A stretch of 34,342 nucleotides of DNA from Streptomyces niphimycinicus (GCF_018883605.1 NZ_JAHLEM010000225.1:1-34342); one strand, 5' to 3'. Shown: positions 15,535 to 24,600, counted from the first letter of the stretch. Numbers and translations: made by a program. The notes: a model not told the origin generated them from the sequence alone.

Positions 15535-16896
15535 ATGGATAAGCAGCAGGAGTTCGTGCTCCGCACGCTCGAAGAGCGCGACATCCGGTTCGTGCGGCTC
15601 TGGTTCACCGATGTGCTCGGCTTCCTGAAGTCCGTGGCCGTCGCGCCGGCCGAACTCGAGGGCGCCTTCGACGAAGGCATCGGCTTCGACGGCTCCGCGA
15701 TCGAGGGCTTCGCCCGGGTCTACGAATCCGACATGATCGCCAAGCCGGACCCCGGGACGTTCCAGATCCTGCCCTGGCGCGCCGAGGCCCCCGGGACCGC
15801 CCGGATGTTCTGCGACATCCTGATGCCGGACGGCTCACCGTCCTTCGCGGACCCCCGCTTCGTCCTCAAGCGCATCCTCGCCAAGACCTCCGACCTCGGC
15901 TTCACCTTCTACACCCACCCCGAGATCGAGTTCTTCCTGCTCAACCAGAAGCCGGTGGACGGCAGCCGCCCGGTGCCCGCCGACTCCTCCGGCTACTTCG
16001 ACCACACCCCGCAGAACATCGGCATGGACTTCCGCCGTCAGGCGATCACCATGCTCGAATCGATGGGCATCTCGGTCGAGTTCTCCCACCACGAGGGCGC
16101 CCCCGGCCAGCAGGAGATCGATCTGCGCTACGCCGACGCGCTCTCCACCGCCGACAACATCATGACCTTCCGCCTGGTCATGAAGCAGGTCGCGCTGGAG
16201 CAGGGCGTACAGGCCACGTTCATGCCCAAGCCGTTCTCCGAATTCCCCGGCTCGGGCATGCACACCCACCTCTCCCTCTTCGAGGGCGACCGCAACGCCT
16301 TCTACGAGTCCGGCTCCGAGTTCCAGCTCTCCAAGGTGGGCCGCTCCTTCATCGCGGGGCTGCTCCGCCACGCCGGGGAGATCTCCGCCGTGACCAACCA
16401 GTGGGTCAACTCCTACAAGCGCATCTGGGGCGGGTCCAAGCGCACCGCCGGCGCGGGCGGCGAGGCCCCCTCCTATATCTGCTGGGGCCACAACAACCGC
16501 TCCGCCCTCGTCCGCGTCCCCCTCTACAAGCCCGGCAAGACCGGCTCCACCCGCATCGAGGTCCGCTCCCTGGACACCGGCGCCAACCCCTACCTGGCCT
16601 ACGCGGTACTCCTCGCGGCCGGGCTCAAGGGCATCGAGGGCGGCTATGAACTCCCGGCCGGCGCCGACGACGACGTCTGGGCCCTCTCCGACGCCGAGCG
16701 CCGCTCCCTGGGCATCGAACCGCTGCCGCAGAACCTGGGCGAGGCCATCGACCTGATGGAGCGCAGCGAACTGGTCGCGGAGACGCTCGGGGAGCATGTC
16801 TTCGACTTCTTCCTCCGCAACAAGAAGCAGGAGTGGGAGGAGTACCGCTCCGAGGTGACCCCGTTCGAACTGCGGAAGATGCTGCCGGTTCTCTGA
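15535..16896 (+). CDS. glnA2: Glutamine-synthetase-like GlnA2 (gamma-glutamylpolyamine synthetase type)
   Basis: This is a 453-residue class-I glutamine synthetase fold. Visible landmarks are FDGSAIEGF near 50, the metal-ligand segment HPEIEFFL near 129, GSGMHTHLSL near 241, WGGSKRTAG near 299 with NNRSALVRVP, and RIEVRSLDTGANPYLA near 341. The Tyr adenylylation motif (NLYDLPPE) of classical bacterial GlnA is absent; the corresponding stretch reads EPLPQNLGEAIDLM. The gene matches S. coelicolor glnA2 by sequence type and by its place next to glnE and nadE. That protein has been described as ligating glutamate to polyamines rather than making bulk glutamine. The ATG is preceded by AGGATAGGGG. 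The specific substrate is inferred from the orthologue. Confidence 0.9.
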   Translation: MDKQQEFVLRTLEERDIRFVRLWFTDVLGFLKSVAVAPAELEGAFDEGIGFDGSAIEGFARVYESDMIAKPDPGTFQILPWRAEAPGTARMFCDILMPDGSPSFADPRFVLKRILAKTSDLGFTFYTHPEIEFFLLNQKPVDGSRPVPADSSGYFDHTPQNIGMDFRRQAITMLESMGISVEFSHHEGAPGQQEIDLRYADALSTADNIMTFRLVMKQVALEQGVQATFMPKPFSEFPGSGMHTHLSLFEGDRNAFYESGSEFQLSKVGRSFIAGLLRHAGEISAVTNQWVNSYKRIWGGSKRTAGAGGEAPSYICWGHNNRSALVRVPLYKPGKTGSTRIEVRSLDTGANPYLAYAVLLAAGLKGIEGGYELPAGADDDVWALSDAERRSLGIEPLPQNLGEAIDLMERSELVAETLGEHVFDFFLRNKKQEWEEYRSEVTPFELRKMLPVL

Positions 16897-16983
16897 TCTC
16901 CGAGCGTTCCATAACCGTCGCTTCTGGCTGCGAGAACCATGGGCTCTTGGACTTATGGCAGCACTGCCGAAATCCTTGAGCTC

Positions 16984-17610
16984 ATGGATCTCGTGGACAT
17001 CAGAAGAGCGATCGCGGCCGAACGCCGGGAGCTGGCGGACCTGTTGGACACTCTGACGGCCGAGCAGTGGGACGCGCCCAGCCTGTGTGCGGGGTGGCGG
17101 GTGCGGGAGGTCGCGGCGCATATGTCCATGGGGTTCCGGTATCCGCTCCCCGCGGTGCTGTGGGAGCTGGCCAAGGCGCGCGGCGGCCTTCACCGGATGA
17201 CCGACCGGCTCGCCCGTAAGGACGCGGCCACCGCCTCGACCGGCGAACTGGCCGCGTTCCTCAGGGACCACGCCGACCACCCTTGGAAGCCGCCGGTCGG
17301 CGGGATCGAGACGGCGCTGGGCCACGATGTGATCCACGGCCTGGACATCACCGTCGCCCTCGGGATCGACCGCCGGGTCCCCGAGGAGCGGCTCCGCGTC
17401 CTGCTGGGGACGGTCAACCCCAAGAGCCTGAAGTTCTTCGGGGCCGACCTCGACGGGGTCCGGCTCCGTGCCGACGACCTCGACTGGTCCTACGGCACCG
17501 GCGCCGAGCTGACCGGAGCCGCCCAGGACCTCCTCCTGGTCGCCTACGGCCGCCGGATCCCGCCCGGCCGTCTCCACGGCGCGCCGCGGGCCCGTTTCGT
17601 CGTCGCCTGA
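16984..17610 (+). CDS. DinB/maleylpyruvate-isomerase-like (TIGR03083) protein
   Basis: This protein of about 208 residues has the MDMPI/DinB four-helix fold signature: LTAEQWDAPSLCAGWRVREVAAHM near residues 25-48. A second metal-ligand region, GHDVIHGLDITVALG, lies near 105. The His residues in AAHM and GHDVIH fit the three-His metal site of mycothiol-dependent enzymes. The substrate is unknown; actinobacteria carry many such proteins for mycothiol-linked detoxification. A further in-frame ATG at 16939 exists, but codons 16939-16983 have poor third-position GC, so 16984 is preferred. The gene lies between glnA2 and glnE in the same direction, with no visible functional tie to nitrogen metabolism. 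Confidence 0.82.
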   Translation: MDLVDIRRAIAAERRELADLLDTLTAEQWDAPSLCAGWRVREVAAHMSMGFRYPLPAVLWELAKARGGLHRMTDRLARKDAATASTGELAAFLRDHADHPWKPPVGGIETALGHDVIHGLDITVALGIDRRVPEERLRVLLGTVNPKSLKFFGADLDGVRLRADDLDWSYGTGAELTGAAQDLLLVAYGRRIPPGRLHGAPRARFVVA

Positions 17611-17729
17611 CCCCGCCCGGACCTGCCGCTTCGCCCTTGGGGTCGCTTAGGCTCGTCAGCGGCGCCTTTGATCACCGGTGTGCGCGTGGTCGAACGGCGC
17701 GGAGTCGACCAGGGACGGGAGGCGGCGGG

Positions 17730-20700
17730 ATGTCCGTACCGCAGGGACGCAGGAGCAGCAATGTCACCCGGCTGCTGCGGCACGGTTTCACCGACGCCTC
17801 GGCCGCCCAGCGGCTGCTGGACGCGCCCGAGCTGGCCGCGGTGCGCAGCGATTCGGTGCTGCTCGAGGCGCTCGGCGCCACCGCCGACCCGGATCTGGCG
17901 CTGCTCGGGCTCGTACGGCTGGCCGAGGCGCTGCCGGAGGACGAGGGGGAGGCGGGGGAGCCGAACGGCGGGCAGCGGGCCGGTTCGCGGCAGGCGCTGC
18001 TGGACACGCTCGTCACCGCCAAACCGCTGCGCGACCGGCTGCTCGGGGTGCTCGGCGCCTCCGAGGCCCTCGGTGACCACCTCGCCCGCCATCCGGGGGA
18101 CTGGCACGCCCTGGTGACCTATGAGTCGGCCGATCTGCATCCGGCCACCCCCGAGTTCGAGCGGGCCCTGGCCGAGGGCGTCTGGGGCGCGCCCGGGGCC
18201 GGGCTGCCCCGGGCCGACGCGCTGCGCGTCGCCTATCGCCGGGCGCTGCTGGCCATCGCGGCCCGCGATGTGTGCGGCACCATCGACGTCACCCAGACGG
18301 CCGCCGAACTCGCCGACCTGGCGACCGCCACGGTGCGGGCCGCGCTGGAGATCGCCGCCGAGGAGCAGCCGCAGGACGCCGCCGCCTGCAAGCTGGCCGT
18401 CATCGGCATGGGCAAATGCGGTGGCCGCGAGCTCAATTACGTCTCCGATGTGGACGTGATCTTCGTGGCGGAGGCGGTCGATGGGGTCCAGGAGGACGAG
18501 GCGGTGCGGGCCGCCACCCGGCTCGCCTCCCGGCTGATGCGCGTCTGCTCCGATGTCACCGTCGAGGGCACCATCTGGCCCGTGGACGCCAACCTCCGCC
18601 CCGAGGGGCGCAACGGCCCGCTGGTGCGGACCCTCTCCAGCCATCTGGCGTACTACCAGCGCTGGGCCAAGACCTGGGAGTTCCAGGCGCTGCTGAAGGC
18701 CCGTCCGATGGCGGGCGACGCCGCGCTCGGCCAGGCGTATGTGGACGCCCTCGCGCCCATGGTCTGGCAGGCCGTCGAGCGCGAGAACTTCATCCCCGAT
18801 GTGCAGCAGATGCGCCGCCGGGTGGTCGAGAACATCCCCGTCGCCGAGGTCGACCGCGAGCTCAAGCTGGGCCCCGGGGGGCTGCGCGACGTCGAGTTCG
18901 CCGTCCAGTTGCTCCAGTTGGTGCACGGACGGTCCGATGAGTCGCTGCGCAGCGGTACGACGCTGGACGCGCTCGCGGCGCTGGCCGCGGGCGGCTATGT
19001 GGGGCGCACCGACGCCGCCGCGCTGGATGCCGCGTACCGCTTTCTGCGCACCATGGAGCACCGCCTCCAGCTCTACCGGCTGCGCCGCACCCATCTGATG
19101 CCCGAGGGCGAGGCCGATCAGCGCCGCCTCGGCCGGTCGCTGGGATTCCGCACCGAGCCGGTGACCGAACTGGGCACCGCCTGGCGGCGGCACGCCCGCG
19201 AAGTGCGGCGGCTGCACGAGAAGCTCTTCTACCGGCCGCTGCTGGACGCCGTCGCCCAGCTCCAGCCCGGCGAGATCCGGCTCAGCCCCAAGGCGGCCGG
19301 TCAGCGCCTCACCGCCCTGGGGTACGCGGACCCGGCCGGTGCGCTACGCCATCTGGAGGCCCTGGCGTCCGGTGTGACCCGGAAAGCCGCGATTCAGCGT
19401 ACGTTGCTGCCTGTGCTGCTGGGCTGGTTCGCCGATTCCGCCGACCCGGATGCCGGGCTGCTGGGCTTCCGCAAGGTCTCCGACGCGCTCGGCAAGACGC
19501 CCTGGTATCTGCGGCTGCTGCGCGACGAGGGCGCCGCCGCCGAGAACCTGGCCCGGGTGCTCTCCGCCGGGCGGCTCGCCCCCGATCTGCTGCTGCGCGC
19601 CCCCGAGGCGGTCGCCCTGCTCGGCGACCCCGAGGGGCTGCGCCCGCGCGGCCGGGCCCATCTGGAGCAGGAGGTGCTGGCCGCCGTCGGCCGCGCCGAC
19701 GGCGCCGAACAGGCGGTCGCGGTGGCCCGCGGGGTGCGGCGGCGCGAGATGTTCCGTACGGCGGCCGCGGACGTCATCGAAAGCGCCCGGCTGGCCAACG
19801 GCGAGGTGCGCCCCACCGTGAGCTGGCCGCTGTCGGACGAGCGGACGCCGGGCCGGGCCACGGGAGCGGCGGTCACGGCGCCCGCCCCCGCGCCGGGCAG
19901 GACCCCCGAAGTCCCCAGCGCCCTGCGGGAATCCGAACCCCATGTGCCGGCCCGGCCCGCCGCCCCCGCCGCCGAACCGCCCGTGGACGCCGCCGCGCTG
20001 ATCGACATGGTCGGCGACGCCCTCTCCGACCTGAACGCCGCGACCCTCGCCGGCGCCCTGCGCGCCGCCGTCCGCGACACCTGGGGCGATGAGCTGCCGA
20101 CCCGCTTCGCCGTCATCGGCCTCGGCCGCTTCGGCGGCCATGAGCTCAGCTACGGCTCCGACGCGGATGTGCTCTTCGTCCATGAGCCGCGCGAGGGGGC
20201 CGACGACCAGGAGGCCGCCCGCGCCGCCTTCGCCGTGGCCAACGAGATGCGCCGGCTGCTCCAGCTTCCCACCGCCGACCCGCCCCTGCTCATCGACGCC
20301 GATCTGCGCCCCGAGGGCAAGTCCGGGCCACTGGTGCGCACGCTGGGCTCGTACGCCGCCTACTACCGCCGCTGGTCGCTGGTATGGGAGAGCCAGGCGC
20401 TGCTGCGCGCCGAGCCGGTGGCGGGCGACCCCGGGCTCGGCAGGCGGTTCATCGAGCTGATCGATCCGCTGCGGTATCCGGCCGAGGGGCTGGGCGAGGA
20501 CGCGATCCGCGAGATCCGGCGGCTCAAGGCCCGGATGGAGTCCGAGCGGCTGCCGCGCGGTGCCGACCCCACCACCCACGCCAAGCTGGGCCGCGGCGGT
20601 CTCAGCGATGTCGAATGGACCGTCCAACTGCTCCAGATGCGGCACGGCTGGGCCGAGCCCGGGCTGCGCACCACCCGCACCCGCGAGGCCCTGGCCGCCG

Positions 20701-20966
20701 CCCACGCCGCCGAGCTGATCTCCACCGAGGACGCCCAGACCCTGGATGAGGCATGGGTCCTCGCCAGCCGCGTCCGCAACGCCGTCATGCTGGTCCGCGG
20801 CCGTGCGGGCGACACCTTTCCGACGGACGTCCGCGAACTGGCCGCCGTGGGCCGCTACCTGGGCTACGGCCCCGGCCACGTCGGCGAGACGCTGGACGAC
20901 TACCGCCGCACCACCCGCCGGGCGCGGGCGGTGGTGGAGCGGCTCTTCTACGACTACGAGAGCTGA
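17730..20966 (+). CDS. glnE: Bifunctional glutamine-synthetase adenylyltransferase/deadenylase
   Basis: GlnE (1078 residues) attaches and removes AMP on glutamine synthetase in response to nitrogen status. Two nucleotidyltransferase halves are visible: the N-terminal adenylyl-removing domain with NYVSDVDVIFV near residue 238 and VDANLRPEGRNGPLVRTLSS near 287, and the C-terminal adenylylating domain with SYGSDADVLFVHEP near 808 and DADLRPEGKSGPLVRT near 855. Each is followed by its helical bundle (LGPGGLRDVEFAVQLLQ; LGRGGLSDVEWTVQLLQ). A Pro/Ala-rich linker of about 55 residues (DNA around 19840-19990) joins the halves and looks unstructured. GGGAGG lies 7 nt before the ATG at 17730. The adjacent glnA2 lacks the adenylylation Tyr, so its target should be GlnA elsewhere in the genome. 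Confidence 0.96.
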   Translation: MSVPQGRRSSNVTRLLRHGFTDASAAQRLLDAPELAAVRSDSVLLEALGATADPDLALLGLVRLAEALPEDEGEAGEPNGGQRAGSRQALLDTLVTAKPLRDRLLGVLGASEALGDHLARHPGDWHALVTYESADLHPATPEFERALAEGVWGAPGAGLPRADALRVAYRRALLAIAARDVCGTIDVTQTAAELADLATATVRAALEIAAEEQPQDAAACKLAVIGMGKCGGRELNYVSDVDVIFVAEAVDGVQEDEAVRAATRLASRLMRVCSDVTVEGTIWPVDANLRPEGRNGPLVRTLSSHLAYYQRWAKTWEFQALLKARPMAGDAALGQAYVDALAPMVWQAVERENFIPDVQQMRRRVVENIPVAEVDRELKLGPGGLRDVEFAVQLLQLVHGRSDESLRSGTTLDALAALAAGGYVGRTDAAALDAAYRFLRTMEHRLQLYRLRRTHLMPEGEADQRRLGRSLGFRTEPVTELGTAWRRHAREVRRLHEKLFYRPLLDAVAQLQPGEIRLSPKAAGQRLTALGYADPAGALRHLEALASGVTRKAAIQRTLLPVLLGWFADSADPDAGLLGFRKVSDALGKTPWYLRLLRDEGAAAENLARVLSAGRLAPDLLLRAPEAVALLGDPEGLRPRGRAHLEQEVLAAVGRADGAEQAVAVARGVRRREMFRTAAADVIESARLANGEVRPTVSWPLSDERTPGRATGAAVTAPAPAPGRTPEVPSALRESEPHVPARPAAPAAEPPVDAAALIDMVGDALSDLNAATLAGALRAAVRDTWGDELPTRFAVIGLGRFGGHELSYGSDADVLFVHEPREGADDQEAARAAFAVANEMRRLLQLPTADPPLLIDADLRPEGKSGPLVRTLGSYAAYYRRWSLVWESQALLRAEPVAGDPGLGRRFIELIDPLRYPAEGLGEDAIREIRRLKARMESERLPRGADPTTHAKLGRGGLSDVEWTVQLLQMRHGWAEPGLRTTRTREALAAAHAAELISTEDAQTLDEAWVLASRVRNAVMLVRGRAGDTFPTDVRELAAVGRYLGYGPGHVGETLDDYRRTTRRARAVVERLFYDYES

Positions 20967-20982
20967 TGCGGGGACGGGGGCT

Positions 20983-21020
20983 GGGGCGGGGGCGGGTCCG
21001 GGCGGACCCGCCCCCGCCCC
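20983..21020. terminator. Very strong bidirectional terminator after glnE
   Basis: A 17-bp perfect stem (GGGGCGGGGGCGGGTCC at 20983-20999 with its complement at 21004-21020) has a 4-nt GGGC loop. It lies between the convergent ends of glnE and the next minus-strand gene, which stops 13 bp further on. Confidence 0.75.
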
Positions 21021-21032
21021 CGGCGCCCCGGC

Positions 21033-22229
21033 TCACCCCTTCGCGGGCACCGTGATGTGCAGGGGCCCGCAGCCGATGCGATCCGCCTCCGCCGCGACGA
21101 AGCGGGGGAGGAGCGTACGGATGTCGGCGGGGCGCCGGGCGCTGTCCGCCCGGATCAGGAAGGTGACCGGACCGGTCTGGCACTCGGCCTGGAACATCCC
21201 CATGTCGTCGCGGACGAAGCCGTATCCGTCCTGGTCACCGGCCTTGACCGGGTCCTTGGCGCCGTCCCTGGACAGCCGCTCGTAGAGCATCGCGAGCCGG
21301 GGATCCTCGACCGTCATCAGCCGCAGTTCGGGATGGTGGAAGAGCACCCGGCGGTCGCAGGTGCGCACCGGCCCCGCGCCCCGGGTCACCAGGGTGCGGC
21401 CCAGCGAACCGCTCCCGTACCCGCGGGGGAGCGGCAGCCCCTTGACGCCGCACATGGCGTCCTTCTGCTCGTCCAGGAACCGTGGTGGCTCCGGCATCCG
21501 GCCGGTCGGATCGGCGATGGTGCCCGTGCACCCCTTCTCGGCCATGTAGTGGTTGACCAGCCTGACCACGGCACGGGCGAGTCGATCGGGGGCCTCCGTG
21601 CCGACCTCGTCGTCGTAGATCGTCCAGCCGGTCGCCATGTCGATCACGGTCGGACCGCCGTTGACGTCCGCGTCACGCGGTCGGCCGATGCAGCCGTCGG
21701 GCACCGCGAGCCAGGCCCGGGTGTCCGAGGCCATGCCCAGCAGCCCGCCGCCCAGCGGGGTGAGCCGCGCGGACAGGAACTCATCGGCCCACTGATCGCC
21801 CGCGCCGCCGAACCGGGTGTCCAACTGATGCGCCTGGACGGTGATCCGCGAGCCGTCCGCAGTCAGCAGGCATTGGCCGGACGAGCCCTCGGCGCCGGTG
21901 CGATCGCTGGTGATGGGCACCTCGGAGCTTTTGACGTCCGCCTTGCCACCGGTTCTGCCCTCGAACAGCGCCGCCGCGTCGTCTTGGCCGAAGGCCCCCC
22001 AGCAGGCCCGGTCGTCCGCGAACGGCCCCGCCTCGGCCTGCCAGGCCACGCCCGCGCCACCGAGCAGCGCCCCGGCGACGACCCCGATGACGCCCATGGT
22101 CACGCCCAGCCGCGGCCGACTGCCGGTCAGGCGCTGCCAATGCCACCAGGGGCGGCGCCGCTCGTGCAGGGGCACGTGCTTGTCGCCCGCCGTGCGCTCG
22201 TCGCTGTTGTCGTTCTCGGAGTCGCTCAT
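21033..22229 (-). CDS. Membrane-anchored eight-cysteine protein of unknown function (copy B)
   Basis: This is a 398-residue protein. A charged cytoplasmic N-terminus with a Trp-rich patch (RRPWWHWQRL) precedes one membrane segment (about 42-63); the rest should be outside. Eight Cys lie at about 76, 120, 180, 234, 260, 291, 350 and 387, matching the order and local sequence of the upstream neighbour (CWGAF, DGC, EKGC, MC-G-KGL, EDPRLAMLYE, RIGCGP). The two are therefore paralogues, probably with disulfide-bonded ectodomains. The ATG at 22229 overlaps the neighbour's stop (ATGA), so the two are translated together. I recognise no known domain. They may form a heteromer. Confidence 0.85.
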   Translation of the reverse strand: MSDSENDNSDERTAGDKHVPLHERRRPWWHWQRLTGSRPRLGVTMGVIGVVAGALLGGAGVAWQAEAGPFADDRACWGAFGQDDAAALFEGRTGGKADVKSSEVPITSDRTGAEGSSGQCLLTADGSRITVQAHQLDTRFGGAGDQWADEFLSARLTPLGGGLLGMASDTRAWLAVPDGCIGRPRDADVNGGPTVIDMATGWTIYDDEVGTEAPDRLARAVVRLVNHYMAEKGCTGTIADPTGRMPEPPRFLDEQKDAMCGVKGLPLPRGYGSGSLGRTLVTRGAGPVRTCDRRVLFHHPELRLMTVEDPRLAMLYERLSRDGAKDPVKAGDQDGYGFVRDDMGMFQAECQTGPVTFLIRADSARRPADIRTLLPRFVAAEADRIGCGPLHITVPAKG

Positions 22230-23335
22230 CGGTCGGATCCCCCTGGTGCGACGGGTGCGACGGGTGCGCAACCGACGCGTCGCGCGACGGCGTTGGCGAA
22301 GGCGGCGAAGTACGGTCTCGTCTCATGCAGCGACGGGGCGAGCATCAGCACGGTGAACGGGCGCCCCGCGCAGTCGGCCCGTACGACCTTGTAGGTGTCG
22401 GCGAAGACTCCCGTACCGCGCCAGCCGCGTGCGGGCGCCTTGCTGCCGGTGGCCCCGTCGAACAGCGCGGAGAGCCGCGGCTCGGCGACCATCAGGGCGT
22501 CGAAGTACCGCCCGTCACCGCGTACCTGCCGCACCGAACAGGACTGGAGATCGCGGGTGACCGGGCCGACCTGGTAGGCGAGATCCTCCGCCTCCTCGCC
22601 CAGCTCCAGCCCCCTGATCCGGCAGGCGCGGGTGAAGAACGTTTCGCGGCTCTCGGGCAGCGTGAGCACGGGCGAGTCGACTTCGAGTGGTTGGTCCGGG
22701 GCGCAACCCGCCTTCTCCATCGCGTGGTTGGCGACCGCGACGAGCAGCCGGGCCACCGATGGGGAGCCGCCGAGCCCGGCGTCGCCGGGCATGGTGGAGT
22801 CGCTGTAGACGCTCTCCGCCGTCGAGTCGAGCGTGACCGCGGTCGGCCGCCCGTCGTGGGTGTCGCACCCCTTGGGCAGCACCAGCAGCCCGCTCCGGCC
22901 GTCGCTGACGCCCGGCAGCGAGTCGGGAAGCGGCATCGCCCGGTCGCCGAGATATCCGCCGATCCACTCCATACGCCGCGCGGCACTCTCCGGCGCGGGG
23001 CCGTAGTCGACCGTGACCTCGGTCTTCTCGACGACCTTGTCGCCGTCGCTGCTGAAGCGCTCGGAGTGGAGCGACACGGTGCACCGCCCGCGCTGCCGCC
23101 GTGGCGTCGGCGCGGTCTCCTTGGACGTACGGCTCGCGTTGTCCTCGTCCAGCGCCTCGCGGCTCAGAAAGCCCGGCCCGCTGTCCTCTTTCCAGGCGCC
23201 CCAGCAGTAGCTGTCCTTCCCGTCGAACGGCCAGGTGTCCGTGGCCCAGGTGCCGGCCCCGGCCGCCACCAGCACCACGACGGCGCCCCCGACCAGAGCC
23301 GCCCGGCGGCGCGCGCCGCCCAACAACTTCTTCAT
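22226..23335 (-). CDS. Membrane-anchored eight-cysteine protein of unknown function (copy A)
   Basis: This is a 369-residue protein. A short basic N-terminus and one membrane segment (about 12-28) lead to an outside domain with Cys at about 44, 85, 157, 211, 238, 266, 322 and 356. The spacing agrees with the downstream paralogue to within about 12 residues throughout. Shared stretches include CWGAW, LPKGC, KAGC, AC-IRGLEL, AEPRLSALFD, FTVLML and RVGCAP. GGAAGGGC lies 6 nt before the ATG at 23335. It is the first gene of a two-gene operon ending at the strong terminator near 21000. No enzyme motif is evident; a sensor, adhesion or envelope role is possible, but nothing in the sequence decides this. 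Confidence 0.87.
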   Translation of the reverse strand: MKKLLGGARRRAALVGGAVVVLVAAGAGTWATDTWPFDGKDSYCWGAWKEDSGPGFLSREALDEDNASRTSKETAPTPRRQRGRCTVSLHSERFSSDGDKVVEKTEVTVDYGPAPESAARRMEWIGGYLGDRAMPLPDSLPGVSDGRSGLLVLPKGCDTHDGRPTAVTLDSTAESVYSDSTMPGDAGLGGSPSVARLLVAVANHAMEKAGCAPDQPLEVDSPVLTLPESRETFFTRACRIRGLELGEEAEDLAYQVGPVTRDLQSCSVRQVRGDGRYFDALMVAEPRLSALFDGATGSKAPARGWRGTGVFADTYKVVRADCAGRPFTVLMLAPSLHETRPYFAAFANAVARRVGCAPVAPVAPGGSDR

Positions 23336-23418
23336 TGATGCCCTTCCCCCGTGTGGCCGCCGATCCTACTCAGCGGCTCCGCACGCGGCGTGAAGGGGCC
23401 ATGGCGATTCCGCAGACG

Positions 23419-23739
23419 TCAGCGGCCGTTCGACGCGGGCGGCCCGTCGAGCCGCACCGTGATGGTGACGCGCCCCTTCCCATCGACCCGGGCAACCCCG
23501 TGCCCGGCCCGCTCGCCCCCGTCCAGATCCAGCGCCATCGGCCCGCCCTCACCGGTGAAGTTCCGCCACCACAGCTTCCGTTCGGGCATGGCGACGCGGA
23601 TCGTGACGACATCGGCGGCACGCTCATAGGCCACCGGCGTACTGAAGGTTTGCCCCGACCGCCGCCCCGTATACGTCACCACCGTCAGCCGCGCCCTCAC
23701 CCACCGCCCCCACCGCGGCGAGGACCGCAGCCCGACCAT
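23419..23739 (-). CDS. Deazaflavin (F420)-type oxidoreductase, probably 5'-truncated
   Basis: This is a 106-residue protein if started at the only available ATG. LTVVTYTGRRSGQTFSTPV near residues 18-36 and the following strands match the split-barrel DDN/nitroreductase family that binds F420. The frame stays open for 22 more codons upstream (GPLPKRVTGRFNAWMVGL reads like the true N-terminus of the family) but contains no ATG, GTG or TTG. It ends at a TGA (23806-23808) exactly where a fragment of another gene begins on the opposite strand. The original 5' end therefore seems lost. The shortened protein may be inactive. It points away from the two-gene membrane protein operon's start. Confidence 0.7.
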   Translation of the reverse strand: MVGLRSSPRWGRWVRARLTVVTYTGRRSGQTFSTPVAYERAADVVTIRVAMPERKLWWRNFTGEGGPMALDLDGGERAGHGVARVDGKGRVTITVRLDGPPASNGR

Positions 23740-23806
23740 CCAGGCATTGAACCGGCCGGTGACCCGCTTCGGAAGCGGCCCTTTATCCCCGCTCTCCCAG
23801 AGCGCT

Positions 23807-23920
23807 CACGATCTCGCGGAGCTCGAGACGACTTCGGTGGCTCACCACTCGTTCCGGTGGATGTACGTGCCGGGGGTGCTCCAGACCCCCGAGTACGCGC
23901 GAGCCCTCACGACCGGAGGT
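23807..23920 (+). pseudogene. Fragment of a DUF5753 (Scr1-like) regulator
   Basis: In plus frame this stretch reads HDLAELETTSVAHHSFRWMY and then VPGVLQTPEYARALTT. This is the start of the DUF5753 domain that follows an XRE helix-turn-helix in the many Streptomyces regulators of this type (usual wording: ELE…A…S…R…VPGLLQT…YARA). The helix-turn-helix part before it and the remaining ~130 residues after it are missing. The fragment is a decayed piece, not a working gene. Confidence 0.6.
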
Positions 23921-24150
23921 TGGGGGGGTAAAGCGGGGGGGACTGCGACCAATTGCCGGAAAGCATCTGACCGCCCGGGGCACCCGTTCGTTCCGGTGCT
24001 GAGGCCGGTGGTGGTGGGCCCCGGCGGCGGCTCCTGCGGCCCTGGGCCGGGACCCGGCCGGACTGACGGCCCCTCCGGGTACCCCTTCCGAAAACGCTTG
24101 AAGGCGGCTCGCGGGACGAGCGCACGCGCAACGGCTGGTATTACTGAGAC
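23921..24150. other. Gene-free stretch between remnants
   Basis: The 230 bases after the DUF5753 fragment contain G-runs and GC-rich inverted pieces but no credible reading frame. They end in AT-richer DNA (GGCTGGTATTACTGAGAC) directly before the start of the next gene. No clear promoter is visible. Confidence 0.5.
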
Positions 24151-24528
24151 ATGCAGGAAGAGACGGCACGCTCCGCGATCGACACGTTCATCTCCGCGTT
24201 CAACGCCTCGGACGACAGCTATGTGACTGCCCTGCTCTCCCAGGCCCTGACCTCAGACGTGGTCTTCTGGGGGCCGTTGGGTCGCAGCGAAGGAATCGCG
24301 GCGGTCGAGCGGTTCGTGCTGGACATCCGGCGCCACCCGGCGGGGACCGGCACGATGGTGCGCTGCTCAGCGGTGGACATGCCTGGCGAGTGGGCCCGGT
24401 ACCAGTGGGTCTTCACCACGCCGGGTGGAGGCCCCCGCCTGGCGGGAACGGACGTCGTCCATCTGCGGCGGAGCCTCATCGACCAGGTCATCGTCTTTGC
24501 GGGGGAGATCGAGCCGTCCGCCTCCTGA
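24151..24528 (+). CDS. SnoaL/NTF2-fold small protein
   Basis: This is a 125-residue protein with the cone-shaped NTF2-like fold pattern: an N-terminal helix pair (TARSAIDTFISAFNASDDS), VVFWGPLGRSEGIAAVERFV, then alternating strands ending VVHLRRSLIDQVIVFAGEIE. SnoaL-like proteins include cyclases, isomerases, hydratases and many of unknown function; no catalytic residues can be named with confidence. The ATG at 24151 has no strong ribosome-binding site. It stands alone between decayed fragments. Codon use is normal for the genome. Confidence 0.75.
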   Translation: MQEETARSAIDTFISAFNASDDSYVTALLSQALTSDVVFWGPLGRSEGIAAVERFVLDIRRHPAGTGTMVRCSAVDMPGEWARYQWVFTTPGGGPRLAGTDVVHLRRSLIDQVIVFAGEIEPSAS

Positions 24529-24600
24529 ATCGTCCTTCTGTCGCTGTCCTTCTCGTGCACTTGTCCCTTTCGGCACTCCGGGGCTGCGGTTCGCGGTCGG

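Noticed and set aside
15835..17577. 580-codon minus-strand frame opposite glnA2 and its neighbour
   Set aside because: It spans two well-supported plus-strand genes and reads as low-complexity Gly/Val/Glu sequence typical of antisense frames in such genomes.
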